A DNA stretch of 64,000 bases, taken from Boesenbergia rotunda. Its lineage: Eukaryota > Streptophyta > Magnoliopsida > Zingiberales > Zingiberaceae. Shown here one piece after another: positions 18,900 to 30,753 of this stretch (the first letter of the stretch is position 1; each line of letters opens with the position of its first letter). The notes below the pieces were generated by a model that searched no databases, was not told the DNA's origin, and saw nothing but the letters and a program-made list of their open reading frames with translations. The stretch spans positions 310,121 to 374,120 of the forward strand of contig JAGFNQ010005219.1 of the NCBI GenBank assembly GCA_024364735.1, read 5' to 3'. The translations under genes were made by a program, and so were the position numbers.

Positions 18900-21575
18900 G
18901 ATTGTCCCCATCGTCAGAGTAGTACCGCAGGTATATTTTCTTCTTGTGACATTGTAACATGATTAGCGGTGATATCTACCGGTACCTGGTGAGTAGATAC
19001 GGATACCACTAATCATGTCTGCATTTTTGTGTAGGGGTTCCAGGAAACCCGACGGTTAGCTGAGGAGGATATTGCTGACTAGATGGATTGGCTAGGGAGA
19101 TGACTTTTGCAGTGGGAGTTTATCTATTTATGTCTTTACCATAGGATGATATAGTTTTGGCTTTATAGAGATGACATTTATATACTTAGTTTTTTTTGGA
19201 AAGAACTTTTTGTTTAGTTTCTGGAATAAGATATTTTCTATTGCTTTTATTTGTTAAAAGTGGAATAGAAGGAATATCTATTGAAGTACATAGATAGACA
19301 ATTAGTACATAAAACCAAAAGGCTCCCAAGATGCAATAAGCTTATCATCTTAACTAATGTAAGAGAAAGGTTCCTTCCAAAGTGGAACCAAACATATATT
19401 TTGTCTCTAAGGTTTGGTTTGTTAAACCCTAGTGGGATTCAAAAGTGATCAACCAAAAGGCCTTAGGGTTTATTGGTTATGGAAGACTTGTCTTCCTTAA
19501 GATTTTTTGACTCTTACTAGGGAGGTAACAAACCCAAATAGGCTTGCTCTAAGCCTAGGGGCATAGAGCCAAAAATATGTATGAATTGGTTCATCCTAAT
19601 AAGTATAGGCCGTTAGTCTATCTAGAATAGAGGTACCTTTGAATACTTTGTTTATGAACAATTATTCAAAGGACAAAATACATTTACTTGATGTACTGCA
19701 AGACTGAATACTTTGATGAGATCAAAGAGTGCAAGTCTGATGCAGAAGAAACATCAGAGTGAAAGTATTGTGACATTATTATTAGATCATGGTGGCTAGT
19801 ACCTCTAAGATAGTTGTTGGACTTACTTATCAGAGAATTGAGATTTGATCCCAATTCACTGCACCTGGTGTGCCCCAACAGAATGGTGCAATGTATGGAA
19901 GGAAGAAGGTCTCTTAAGCTAAATAGTTAAGAAGATGATAAGCCACTCTGAGATTAGCCAAATTTTTTCAAAGGGGTATGTCCTGGGTATGAATGTATAT
20001 ATATGCTTGATTCTGTCTAGGTCAGTAGTCTCTTAAAACCATAGAGATGTGGACTAAGCAAAGGCTTAGTCTGAGGCATGTTCAGATTATGAGTAGTTCA
20101 GCACTTGTGCTGAAAAGAGACACCGACAAGTTGGAATCTAGTGCATATGTTCGTAGGTTATCCTAAAGGAACAATAAGGTGGTTTAATAGTTCTAAGGGT
20201 CAGAGGACATTGTTGGGACGAATGTTTGATTCTTAGAAAAAAGACTATGTAATAAATCACATGTCCAGGTGTAGAGTTGCTCTGAGTAATTAAATATGGG
20301 AACATTCTAATCTTAGTACCAACTGTACAAGAGGTTATACCACAGGATATTGCACCTCGTGTCACAGAAAATACACAAAAGGTACCTTGTCGCAGTGGGA
20401 GGGTTGTTGCCCAACCTAAAGATCTCATGTTCTTGGAGAGTCTATGGACTGGGTCCTAAGTGAACATAAACTGGATCCCTAGACCTATGACAAGGATCAT
20501 CCACTTTGAAGAGATGAATCTTGTGATATGGATTTGTTCAAAGGACGGATGATGTCGTGTGACAGAAACGTGGTGGATTATTGTACTATACGTAGATAAT
20601 ATTTTGTTAGTTGGCAACAATGACGGAATATTGTCAGATGTAAGGGTACGGTTGTCCACACAATTATGAAGGACTTGAGAGAAGAAAAACACATCCTTGG
20701 GGATCAAAGATCTAAGGGACCTCCAGAAAAGGATGATGTGTTTATCTCAAGTTTCATATAAAAAACATTATCCTAGCTCGTTCTAGCATAGAAACCTCCA
20801 AAGGAAAGTTTTGTACATATCAGCTTTGGAGCTACTCTATATAAGAGATATGTTTGGATTATCAAAGGTGATAGAGTAGATAATGACGGTTCCTCTAGCA
20901 TCGACTAGAGGAAGTCTCTTGTATACTAGAATTAAGCCCAGATATCTGTTATGTCGTGGGCATGGGTAACAGATACCAGAGTAACCTAGGTCAAGGAAAT
21001 TGGAATGCGGTAAAAGCATGTATTAGTGCCTGAAAAGGACTAAGGACTACATGCTGATTTACCGGATAGAACAATTTCCTATAGGTTATATGGATACAAA
21101 ATTCTAATTTATATAGGGGTATATATAAATATTCCTTAGGTTTTGTGTTTACTTTTAGGAGGTAGAACCATCTCATAATAAAGTGTTGCGCAGTGTCTGT
21201 GTGATGGACCCTACTATGGAGGCTGGATATTTGACTACCTACAAGGCTGCCAATATAGCTACATGGTTCAGAAACCTCAAGATGGACTTTGATGTGATTC
21301 CTAGTTTGCTAGGAACTATCACATTTGATGTGATTAAAATGGTGCAGTTGCAAACTCGAAGGAATCATGAGTCCATAAGGCAGGTAAACACATAGAGTGC
21401 AAGTACCACTCAGAAAAGGAATAGCTGTCGTTGCCTAGATTGCATCAGATGATGACCTAGGTGGATTATTTCACTAAGGCCTTGGTAGCGAGAGCTTTTA
21501 GGCATGTGAAGGATCTAGAGGTCAGATGTATGACATTTTGAAAACAGCAAAGTCTTTGAGTATAAGTGTGAGATT
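18900..21575 (+). pseudogene. Decayed copia X pol: protease to RNase H
   Basis: This resumes the copia frame interrupted by the Tekay element. Recognisable pieces, in order: the protease region (GTW-VDTDTTNHVC near 18975-19020), a GAG-pre-integrase region, integrase words (DHGG near 19790, PGVPQQNGAMYG near 19865), an RT motif in altered form (LYVDNILLVGNNDG near 20585-20630; YVDD is usual) and RNase H (VMDPTMEAGY, ATWFRNLKMDFDV, 21200-21320). Many stops and frame changes make it nonfunctional. A polypurine tract (GAGTATAAGTGTGAGAT) ends at 21575. The minus-strand X element on the right carries the same words. Confidence 0.8.
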
Positions 21576-22441
21576 ATTGGTATGGCTTGGCGGTTTCCAA
21601 GACAACCACGTGGTCGTATCTGAGAGACCTCTCTATGTCTACGGATTAAAAATTTAAGCCGAATAGAGCCCCGTCCCTCTAACGACCGATTTGTCGTCGT
21701 GTTAATTAATCCAAGTTACAACTTAGCCAAAACCCAAGGTTAAGACTTTGTAACTTTCTGGATTAATTAACCGTGGAAAAGACGACGATTTGGATCGCCA
21801 GTTTTTGTGTTTATCTTCGGGGTCCAGTTAGTTAATTATTATCTATGATAGCAAATCAAAATATCCAACTAACATACATGAAATGACAAGGCATAGCAAC
21901 ATGGCACAAATAAACATAGCAAAATGAAACTGGAGCTCGGGAGAGTTATACCTCGCCATTTACCTCGCAGTCTTCTACCTTATGACCCTCCCCTCCTGGA
22001 CGTCGTGTGGGCGATGGTCTACCAAGATGTGGAATCACGAAGGTGCTCCAAAATCACCTTCTTCAAGCCTCTTCCTCTTTGGTAGCCAAAACCCTAGCTA
22101 GGGCTTCGGCCACACCCTTTCCGGCCTCTCCACCTCTCGCCGCCGGCCACCTTAAGCTCCAAGCTCCAAGCTCCGGCTGGCCAAGAGGCAGCATGAGGAG
22201 GCTACTAGGAAGATGAAGAAAGGGGAAGAAGAAGCTGAGGAACCTCCTTCTTCTTCCCAAAACCTGGTAGAAAACCCTAATCTTCCCTCCTCACCGCTGA
22301 CGCCAAACCAAGACGATAAACCTCTGCTTTCTGGCCACCGGAGACTTCTCCTTCCTACTCCTTTCTTGTACACACAGAGGAGAAGTTTACCGTGAGGGAA
22401 GGAGAAGAGAGCGAGGAGGAAGAAAGTAGGAATGTTGAGCT
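21576..22441 (-). mobile_element. Older X-family LTR, left part
   Basis: It starts TATTGGTATGGCTTGG, a decayed form of the X-family terminus TGTTGGGTATGG, and shares GAGAGACCTCTCTATGTCTACGG with the other X LTRs. It stops at 22441, where the second X element begins. The missing part appears to be 41892-43081, beyond that element. It is joined directly to a plus-oriented polypurine tract although the LTR is in minus orientation. Confidence 0.7.
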
Positions 22442-23767
22442 TGTTGGGTATGGCTTGGCAGGTTTCCTTAGCGAATACTCGGTCGATCCGAGAGACCTCT
22501 CTATGTCTACGGATTAAAAATTTAATCCGAATGGAGACCCGTCTCCCTACGACCATCTCGTGTCGTATCGAACGATCCAAATCACAACTCGGCCAATTAC
22601 CAAAATTGACCTTGTGATTTGCTTGTCCGTTCGACCGCGGAAAAGGCGACGAGTTGATCGCCGGCTTTTGTGTTTATGGTCGGGGTCCAGTTAGTAAATT
22701 AATGTCTATGATACAAAATCAAATTAATGAACTCACATAAAATGACGAGGTAAATGAAACAAGCACATGTATGACATAAGAATAATCAAGGGAGCTTGGG
22801 AAGAATTATACCTTTCATTACCTTACGATCTTCTACCGTATGATCCTCCCCTCTTGGACGTCGTGTGGGCGACGATCTACCAAGACCCGTGGTCACCAAG
22901 TCGATCCCTTCTCCTTGTGCCAACCAGTCCCTAACAAAGGGATGTCGCCGGCCACTCCAAGGAGATAATCCAAACACAAAATCTACTACTCCTCTCCTCC
23001 ACCACTGGCACCCGAATTGTGAATTGCTTCAAGACAAAGTCACAAGCGACCTTGCTCCTCGGAGAGCAATTTCTCCATAGTCTACAACCAGCACCCAAGG
23101 CCTCTCCACAGCTTACGGCCGGTGGCCAAGTTGCATGAGCAACTTGGCCTCCCCATCCACAGCAACCGACAGCCAAGTCGCAACTTGGCCTCTCCACAGC
23201 CTGCAGCCAACCAAGATCAGTTGCTACCGTGGAGAGTTGCAGCATGTAGAGAGCCAAGTTACGTGAGCAACTCAGCGTCTTCGATGCCTGCAGCTGCTGG
23301 CCTGACCGATGTCTGCTGCTAGGGGAAAACCGCAGCCCGCAGCGAGCCAAGTTGCGTAAGCAACATGGCGTCTTCGCTGCCTGCAGCCAGTGGCCTGACC
23401 GAAGTTTGCTGCCAGGGGAAAACCGCAGCCCACAGTGAGCCAAGTTGCGTGAGCAACTTGGCGCCTTCGCGGCCTGCAGCCGATGGCTTCACCAAAACTT
23501 GCTACAGGCACCGAATTTGCATGTGCATGCGACCGACGCCACTTCTAACCTTGGGAAAGAGGTAGCGTAAGCCACCTTCTCATCTCCTTGGAAGAATGAA
23601 GCCACATGAATCCATCTTTATTGGCGCAGCACCCACGCAACGTGAGGAAGACAACAGTCTCTGTTGGTGCAGGAAGCACCATATCGAACCTTGTTTTGAT
23701 ATTGGCAAAGGGTTCAAAGTTAAGTGTTATTTGTGATCTAATAATGTTACTCAAGTGTGCAGGAAAA

Positions 23768-24215
23768 GTCCTAGCGAAGGGCTGCTAGGCACCTGGCGAA
23801 GGGCTGCCAGGAAACAAAGTCCTAGCGAAGGGCTGCTAGGCACCTGCGAAGGGCTGCCAGGAAACAAAGTCCTAGCGAAGGGCTGCTAGGCACCTGCGAA
23901 GGGCTGCCAGGAAACAAAGTCCTAGCGAAGGGCTGCTAGGCACCTGGCGAAGGGCTGCCAGGATACAAAGCCCTAACGAAGGACTGTTAGGCACCTGGCA
24001 AAGGAATGCCAGGATACAAAGTCCTAGCGAAGGACTGCTAGGCACCTGGCGAAGGAATGCCAGGATACAAAGACCTAGCGAAGGACTGCTAGGCACCAGG
24101 CGAAGGACAGCTTGGTACTAAAGCCCTGGCGAAGGACTGCTAGGCACCAGGCGAAGGACAGCTTGGTACTGAAGACCTGGCGAAGGACAGCTAGGCACCT
24201 GGCGAAGGACAGCTG
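23768..24215. repeat. About nine tandem copies of a 51-bp LTR repeat
   Basis: Units begin GTCCTAGCGAAGG or variants (23768, 23820, 23869, 23919, 23969, 24020, 24072, 24122, 24173) and contain the alternating words GGGCTGCTAGGCACCT and GGGCTGCCAGGA. Later units change GGGCTG to GGACTG or GGACAG. It lies in the upstream part of the LTR, in the same place as the shorter repeats of the minus-strand copies. Confidence 0.85.
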
Positions 24216-24486
24216 GGCAAAAGTCCAACTGGAGGAGCCGGTTGGCATCAGGTACATTCTCCCAAGAGGAGTAGGTGAGGATGCGTTCCCCGTTGAGGGA
24301 ACAGTAGGCGTCGGTTCGACCTAGGGCTCCATTTCGGAGGCCTAAAGTCAGAACCAAGACAGCTAAGGCTGTATAAACTAACATCTTATTGCTTTATGGT
24401 GTTTTGGACTAACCCTGGATGCAGGACCGAAGGAACGAGTGTCTGCAGCTCAGAGAGACTCAAAGGAGTGAGGCAGCAGCTGACCA

Positions 24487-24820
24487 GGGCGCTCGGAGTG
24501 TCCTGGGCGCCCCTAAGGTGAAAACAAAACACATAAAGCAAAGGCAAGCTTCGACAGCTTATGTTCGGGGCGCCCCCGTGCTTCCGGGCGCCCCCGCTGC
24601 TCCCGGGCGCCCCCAGCGCTCCGGGCGCCCCCAGGTCAAGTAGTCGAACCAGCTCCAGCGAAGCCAAGAGGATAAGATTCTGACCCGGTCAATCTGGGCG
24701 CCCCCAGCGTTCCGGGCGCCCCGATCATAGCCTGATCCCGAGTTTTAAGGGATCAGAGCTGACCGAGAAGGAAGTGGATCGACCGACATGTGGGGGGGCG
24801 CCCTCGACGTTCCGGGCGCC
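24487..24820. repeat. 18-bp phased GGGCGCC array (plus solo LTR)
   Basis: GGGCGCC or a one-base variant starts at 24487, 24505, 24568, 24586, 24605, 24623, 24697, 24715, 24796 and 24814. Within clusters the steps are 18, 18, 19, 18, 18 and 18 bp. The last word ends 10 bp before the TATA box. The 11-bp spacers differ from one another. Confidence 0.93.
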
Positions 24821-24829
24821 CCCAGGTGC

Positions 24830-24836
24830 TATAAAA
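24830..24836 (+). promoter_or_regulatory. TATA box of the plus solo LTR
   Basis: TATAAAA followed by GGAC. It is immediately downstream of the phased GGGCGCC words, which makes them candidate upstream promoter elements. Confidence 0.75.
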
Positions 24837-26268
24837 GGACCCTCGAACCAAGACTTCTGGACAACAAATCTTTCGAACGCATACCCGCTCTTCTACTCCC
24901 GCGCTCTGCTCCGGAAACATCCCGACTCGAGATTCAAGTGCCGACGACGTCCCACTGCTCCGAAAAGATAATCTACATCGGACGTCGGTAAAAGAAGAGT
25001 TACTTTTTCTTACTGCACTAATTCTGTAATTCAATCTTGTAAACTGTTTTGCGAACTTATAGAATTGCCCGCAGAAAACAGTCAACGACCGTGGGCCTTG
25101 GAGTAGGAGTCGACCTAGGCTCCGAACCAAGTAAAACTACCTGTGTTCGCGATTGATTTTTCCGCTGTGTACTTGCTCTAATTTTTTCGAAAAGCGATTA
25201 ACGATATTCACCCCCCCTCTATCGTTTCTCTCGATCCAACAGTCTCTGCTAGTTTGCGCCGCTGAACCGAGAGGGAGAGAGGGAGAGAGAAAGAGGACAG
25301 GAAAGTTAGGGTTTCATGTGTTTTCAAGGATTAATTCTATCAGATCGATTAACCTCTTGGTTTCATGCCACAATGGGGTATATATAGGGCTACGGTAGGG
25401 ACCATGAGGAGGAGTTGGATCTTGGCTTGCTAATGGACCCGGTCCATTAATGAGCATCCATTCCACTAAAGGACCCCATTGAATTACCTCACCAATCACT
25501 ATATTTTCATATGAGCTCCACTTATTACGAGTCGTCCATCCCCCGTGTTTGAGATCTCGAATGCCCGTTAATTAATTTAAATTACTAACAATTCAAATTA
25601 ATTAACTTCTGGATCCTTGAGCAGTACCACTCGACCTTATCATCATGCCGGATCAAATCCACCTGCAGGGTTTAGCATGATGAACCTTTCAAGCTCATCA
25701 AGGGGGCATCATCAACCCGACTCACCAGGACACGGATTCCGTCAATAATCAATGGCACATCATGTTATTAATATTATCTCCCAACTTACTGGGCCTATCG
25801 ATCTAACAGAATAGATCTCGCCCATTGGTAAATCAAAGAGATAATAATTAATAATATATGCCAGTTATTATATCAGGATTAAGGGATTGTACTCCATAAT
25901 AAAATCTGAGGTCCTATCCAATTATCAAGTCAGTACAAATTGGATAACCTCGGGTTTTGGTCCTACTAAATGTACTCAAAGCACACTAATGTAATTCTAT
26001 GGTCAAGACCAACCACACCTAATTACACTACTACTATTCCGATGGTTTGTCCAATTCCATCTCGGTTGTGAGCCTCTATTTATTCTAAGCAAACAACTGA
26101 TACCATGATCTTCCGTGTGACATCACACACCATGTTATCTACAATGCAAAGTAATTCGACTTCATGCATGTACTATATAAACAGGCACCTAGTGTAGTTG
26201 TGATTCTCTTTTCAAAATGAAGATGTTCATATAAAGAAATTCATGTCTTTCAGTATACACATCTTACA

Positions 26269-27173
26269 ATCTCCCACTTATACTTAAAGACATTGCTGTT
26301 CTCAAAATGCCATACATCTAACTCCTTGATCCTCCACATGCCTAAAGCTCTCGCTATCAAGGCCTCAGTGAAATGATCTCCTAGGTTGTCCTCTGATGTA
26401 ATCTAGGCAACAACAGCTTTTCCTCTCCTGGGTGGTACTTGCGCTCTATGTGTTTACTCGCCTTATGGGCTCGTGATTCCTTCGAGTTTGCATCTGCACC
26501 ATTGTTTATCACAACAAAATGTGATAGCTTTGAGCAATCCAGAAATCACATCGAAGTCCATCTTGAGGTTCCTGAATCATGTAGCTTCCTTTGGCTGCCT
26601 CAAAGGCAGCAACTTTACTCAGCTTCCATGGTGGAGTCCGTCACGCAGCTGCTGCGCGACAATCCTCCAAACTATGGTTCTACATCCTTATGTAAACACA
26701 AAACCTCGAGGAATACTTATATTTGCCCCTATCCGACTGGAAGTCTGTATCCATATAACCCATAGGGAATTGGTCTGCCCGGTAAACCAACATATAATCC
26801 TTAGTCCTTCTCAGGCACTAATATAAGCTTTTACCGCAATCCATTTTCCTTGACCTGGGTTACTCTGATATCTGCTAACCATGCCCTCGGCAAAGCAGAT
26901 ATCCAGTCTCGTTTTTAGCATACATGAGGCTTCCTATGGCTGATGCTAAAGGAACCGTCATTACCTGCTCTATCTCCTTTGATAATCTAAGCATATCTCC
27001 TTAGATAGAGCAGTTCCATAGCTGAAAAGTTCAAAACTTTTCCTTTGGAGGTTTCCATGCTAAAACGAATTAAGACACTGTCACTGTATGAAGCTTGGGA
27101 TGAGCACAACATCCTTCTCTGGTGATCCCTTAGAACTTTGATCGCCAAGGATGTGTCCTGCTTCTCCTAAGTG
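26269..27173 (-). pseudogene. Decayed copia X RT end and RNase H
   Basis: Minus-strand reading gives YMIQEPQDGLRCDFW, QTRRNHEPIRRVNT and downstream RNase H words that match the plus copy at 20680-21575 in order. A polypurine tract links it to the 3' LTR. Stops and frame changes are frequent. The fragment ends at 27173, where Athila-type LTR sequence begins; the RT core that should follow is absent. Confidence 0.75.
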
Positions 27174-27752
27174 GATTGATCCACTTAAATCCAATGACTG
27201 ATCTTGCTCTGATTTGTGCCAAACTTTTATGATGATGATCTGGGGTCAGGATCTGCCTTGTGGTAGCTCGGATCCTCCAGATATGCAACGGATGGTCCAG
27301 ATCAACTCTATCTGTGATTGGACGCTCTAGAGCCCTCCAAGCTTGATCCAACGGTTGATTGAGCTCTGATTGTGATGAAACCTTCAGATCTTGATCAGGG
27401 TGCTTGATCAACCCTAGCCCTAGCTCGGATGGCTTCAGATCATCCCGGATGGCTCAGATCTAGCCGCTTTCGAATCGAACGGCCCATATTTAATCGTAAT
27501 CTTGATAATCTGATCCGGGTCACTTCCTACTCGAGTTTGACCCAATATGCCCTAGATCCTTGAACCTTGATGGCTACAAAAATAGATCAAGAATTTAGTG
27601 GCCAAAATAATCCAAAAATTTGCATATTTGCAATTAAGTCCAAAATAAAGGTAAGTTCTAAAACCTAGGGCAATTTCACAATTTTGACAATAAAAACATA
27701 CATCAAACATGGATTTTAGCAGCTCAAATAATCAATAAAATAGTATTTATCA
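27174..27752 (-). repeat. Truncated 3' LTR of the Athila-type element
   Basis: 579 bp that align base for base, without indels, with 36624-37202 (constant offset 9450). It ends TATTTATCA and is followed by a minus-strand polypurine tract GTGTGGGGGAGT at 27753-27764. The other roughly 1.76 kb of the LTR is missing at the left, where it joins copia X sequence. Confidence 0.93.
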
Positions 27753-30700
27753 ACTCCCCCACACTTGAGCTTGAGCGTCTCGCGAAAACACTAAGTATGT
27801 ATCCCCTAGATTTACTTAAGCATAATTAGAAACAAATGAAAATAAATTACCTAGGGTTGTCAATTCTCATAAATCTAAGCTCTATGGATTACTATCTTGT
27901 CCTTAAGTCAACAACTTAGCCTTTTCATCCATCATGAATCATTGAGATGAATCTAACTCATAGCCTTTCAAGGAAAATTTTTGGTGGCTCTCTTCTTAAG
28001 TTCTAACTTGATGATGGAAGTGGAGCTCACTCAAACACACATGCTTCTTGCACTACCATAAGCTTGCTTATTATCTACTCTCCACCATTAATCATGAATA
28101 GGATCAACATCTATAAAAACAAAGAAAAACATAGAAAATGGTAAGGAGTGAAATAAAAGCTAAGGAAATGGAAAAATTGGTAAAGTGGAAGACTTGAGTG
28201 CTTGAGGATGTTTCCAATGCTCTTTGCTTTCCATACAGTCCTCTCATGATCTCAAAAGTGTTGTGAAGTCAAACTTGAGTAATTGCCTTTTATTTGGATG
28301 AAAAACCTTGCCTTGACCTCTGTGCCAATTTTTGTCTATTCGTGCCAACTTTGCTTCCCTTTTCTCATTCTTCTTTCTCTTCTTTCTTTTCGGCTCAGAT
28401 TTGTATCAAAGAACATGAGATATCAAGTAAAATAGATACTCAACATAAAATTTTCACTCAACAACCCTTGTATCTCACTCTTGATACATGTCTTTCCAAG
28501 TTGACACACTACTTTCACTTCTTCTTCTTTCTTTTTTTTTCTTTTTCTTCAGATTCCAGCTCCACTTCAGATTCATGACAATTCTCTGATCTCTCAAAAC
28601 AATTAACATCAGTTAGCATCAGTCAGTACTTGCATCAAATGGTAGTGGAAACCTCAAGTGTTCCACTCAAAATTTCAAATCAGCCCATTAAATTTCAGCC
28701 AACTTCTTCCATTTTCTGCCCATAGCTGCCTTTGTTTTCTTTTGATCCGAAATTGAATGTGCACCTTCAACTTCAGATACATTTTACACTTAATATCTTG
28801 ATTCATAGCTTCTCAAAATTCAGATTACATGCTTACAATGCAATGCAAGGCAGTTTTTCAGCTTCTTTCAGCCTTTGGTCAGCCTTTCTATTCTGATCAA
28901 CAGCTTCTAGCATCCGGTTTTCCTCCAGATTTGGTCAGCATTGGGTGTTCTCAATTCTCTTTGATGCATTACTGAACTTGTTTCCTAATTCACAGCCTAG
29001 AAAAATCAATTTTCAGCCTCAAGTTGACACAAGTTCTGCTCACAAACTGCTTCAGCCCAATTTTTAGCTCAACCCTTCAACATTTCTGATCTCCAAAACT
29101 TTTACTAACTGGTGAAGAGTTCTGTTCTTACTCCTTGTTTGCACCCTTGCAATTGTTTCAATTTCCGAACACTTCAGCATCATATCATGTTCAGCTCCTT
29201 TCTTTCCATTTTCTGCACAAACTGTTTTTGGCACAAAATTTTTCTGCATTGGATCAGATTTTTCCAGCTATGTTCAGCTTCTGATCAGACTCAATTAAGC
29301 TCCAATTTCCTATCAGATATCAGCTTCAACTCAGATTTAGCACTAGGCAGCAACAAATGCACTGCAGTTTAGAATTTTCAGCTTCAGATTTTTACAGCTT
29401 CTTCTCAGCTTCATTTCAGCTTTGCTCATCTTCACCCGAATTCACTTTGCAATGAATTCCTACAATTGGGTTCAAGTTAACACAGCTGGAAATCATTCCA
29501 TTCCATTCCTTGATCAGTAGATTGGATTTCCACTCCATTTTAAAACCTTGGCACAGATTTTAGCTTCAATTTGGTGGTTGCGTGCCACTTAGATCTTTGC
29601 ACATAGTTTCTTTCCTTGTTTTTCAGCTTCAATTGCAGTTTAGTTTTAGCTTCTTCATCTCAGATTTTTCTCAGCTTTTGTTCATCCTTCACTCAGCTTT
29701 AATTTCAGAGTTTACAGCCCTCAATTCAGACTTAAACACAGCAATTTAACTTCCAGAAATTGGATTTCGGCCATGGCACAGATTTTCTAATTTCTTCATT
29801 GCTTGCCTCTTGCTTTAATCCAGAATTCCTTACATTTCTAGCTTTTGTTCAGTCTCTACAAGATGCTACTGATCTTGACTCCCCAAAATTCCAACTTTTC
29901 AGTTTTTTTTTGATCCAAGACAATTCCGAAACCTGATAAACAACTCAAGTTAACTTCATTTTGGCAAAAACCTTTGCTTCATTCTCTTTTCTTTTTCTTG
30001 CATTGCAAATTTTTCTTTTCATTGCATGCCAATTGGATCTTCTAAGTTATATTCAGTAGAATCTAGATGCCCCCATTTGCTTCCATCCTTTTGCTCATTT
30101 TTTACACCAAACATCACTCAAACTCATCTTTGGCACATGAAAAAAATATATATATATTTTTTTCGAGTTGAAATGCATCATTGATGAAAATTGCTTCCAA
30201 ATCACCAATCACTCCCCCACACTTAATTCTTTGTCCGTCTCGGGCAAAATAGCATCAAGAAAACATCCCAAGCAAACAAATCCATAGAAAAATTGGGATT
30301 AAGATTAGCAATAAGGAAAGACAACTAGAATAGAATAGGCAAATAGATGTGGAAAGGTAAATAAAATGATTAGTCCCTATAGATGTGATCCAACCATTGA
30401 AATATGATTTTGAAAGAACCTAAGCAAGTTCTAGAATACAATAACATATGTGTGTCACAAAATAAGGCTAATCTCACTAGGTAAAAATAATCCATCTCAA
30501 ATCCTCAATTAAGAATCTAAAGCGAAATCGTACTCAAGCATCCAAGATTTCATCCATGAATTCAAATCCTAAGTTTTGACAACCAAATTTAATTTATTTT
30601 CTAAAAGACTCTAAAATGCTATGGAGAAAACCTAAGGGATACATTTATTCCTAATCATGCAAGAAGAAGTGCGAAAATACAAAACATAGTATTTACAATG

Positions 30701-30753
30701 ATTTTATTCATGTCATGTTACTCTACTCACTTATTTATTAACAAGAACTCATT
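27753..30753 (-). other. Athila-type 3' noncoding region
   Basis: No coding frame is credible. 27753-28270 resembles 53495-54050 (TTACCTAGGGTTGTCAATTC in both), and 30205-30740 resembles 55165-55800 (CACACTTAA followed by TTGTCCGTCTC). Between them lies a tract rich in TTCAGCTT and CAGATTT words (about 28270-30130). Two further purine-rich stretches (minus GTGTGGGGGAG at about 30210 and 30915) repeat the polypurine-tract pattern. An (AT)n stretch lies at about 30150. Confidence 0.75.

Larger units (their letters stand above)
23662..25241 (+). mobile_element. Sirevirus-like solo LTR, target duplication GTCTC
   Basis: 1,580 bp with TGTTGG...CCAACA termini, flanked by GTCTC at 23657-23661 and 25242-25246. 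The partner LTR at 40867-40871 keeps the empty site with a single GTCTC, so the insertion is proven within this window and came after integration of the host X element. Order inside: 51-bp repeats (23768-24215), GGGCGCC array (24487-24820), TATA box (24830-24836), then a G/C homopolymer near the end. No internal domain remains. Confidence 0.96.
22442..26268 (-). repeat. 3' LTR of copia X, split by a solo LTR
   Basis: It starts TGTTGGGTATGG and ends TCTTACA (plus reading), with a polypurine tract (AAGTGGGAGAT, minus) adjoining at 26269. The insertion at 23662-25246 divides it. It contains 93-bp-period repeats at about 23120-23500 and a minus-strand TATATATA at 25379-25386. Short open frames across the repeats stay open because 93 is a multiple of three; they are not genes. 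Confidence 0.88.

Noticed and set aside
22007..23565. Several 60-170 codon open frames on both strands of the copia X LTR, rich in Ala/Ser/Arg
   Set aside because: They lie in LTR sequence and stay open because the 93-bp repeats are multiples of three. They change frame and content between LTR copies, and none has a recognisable domain.
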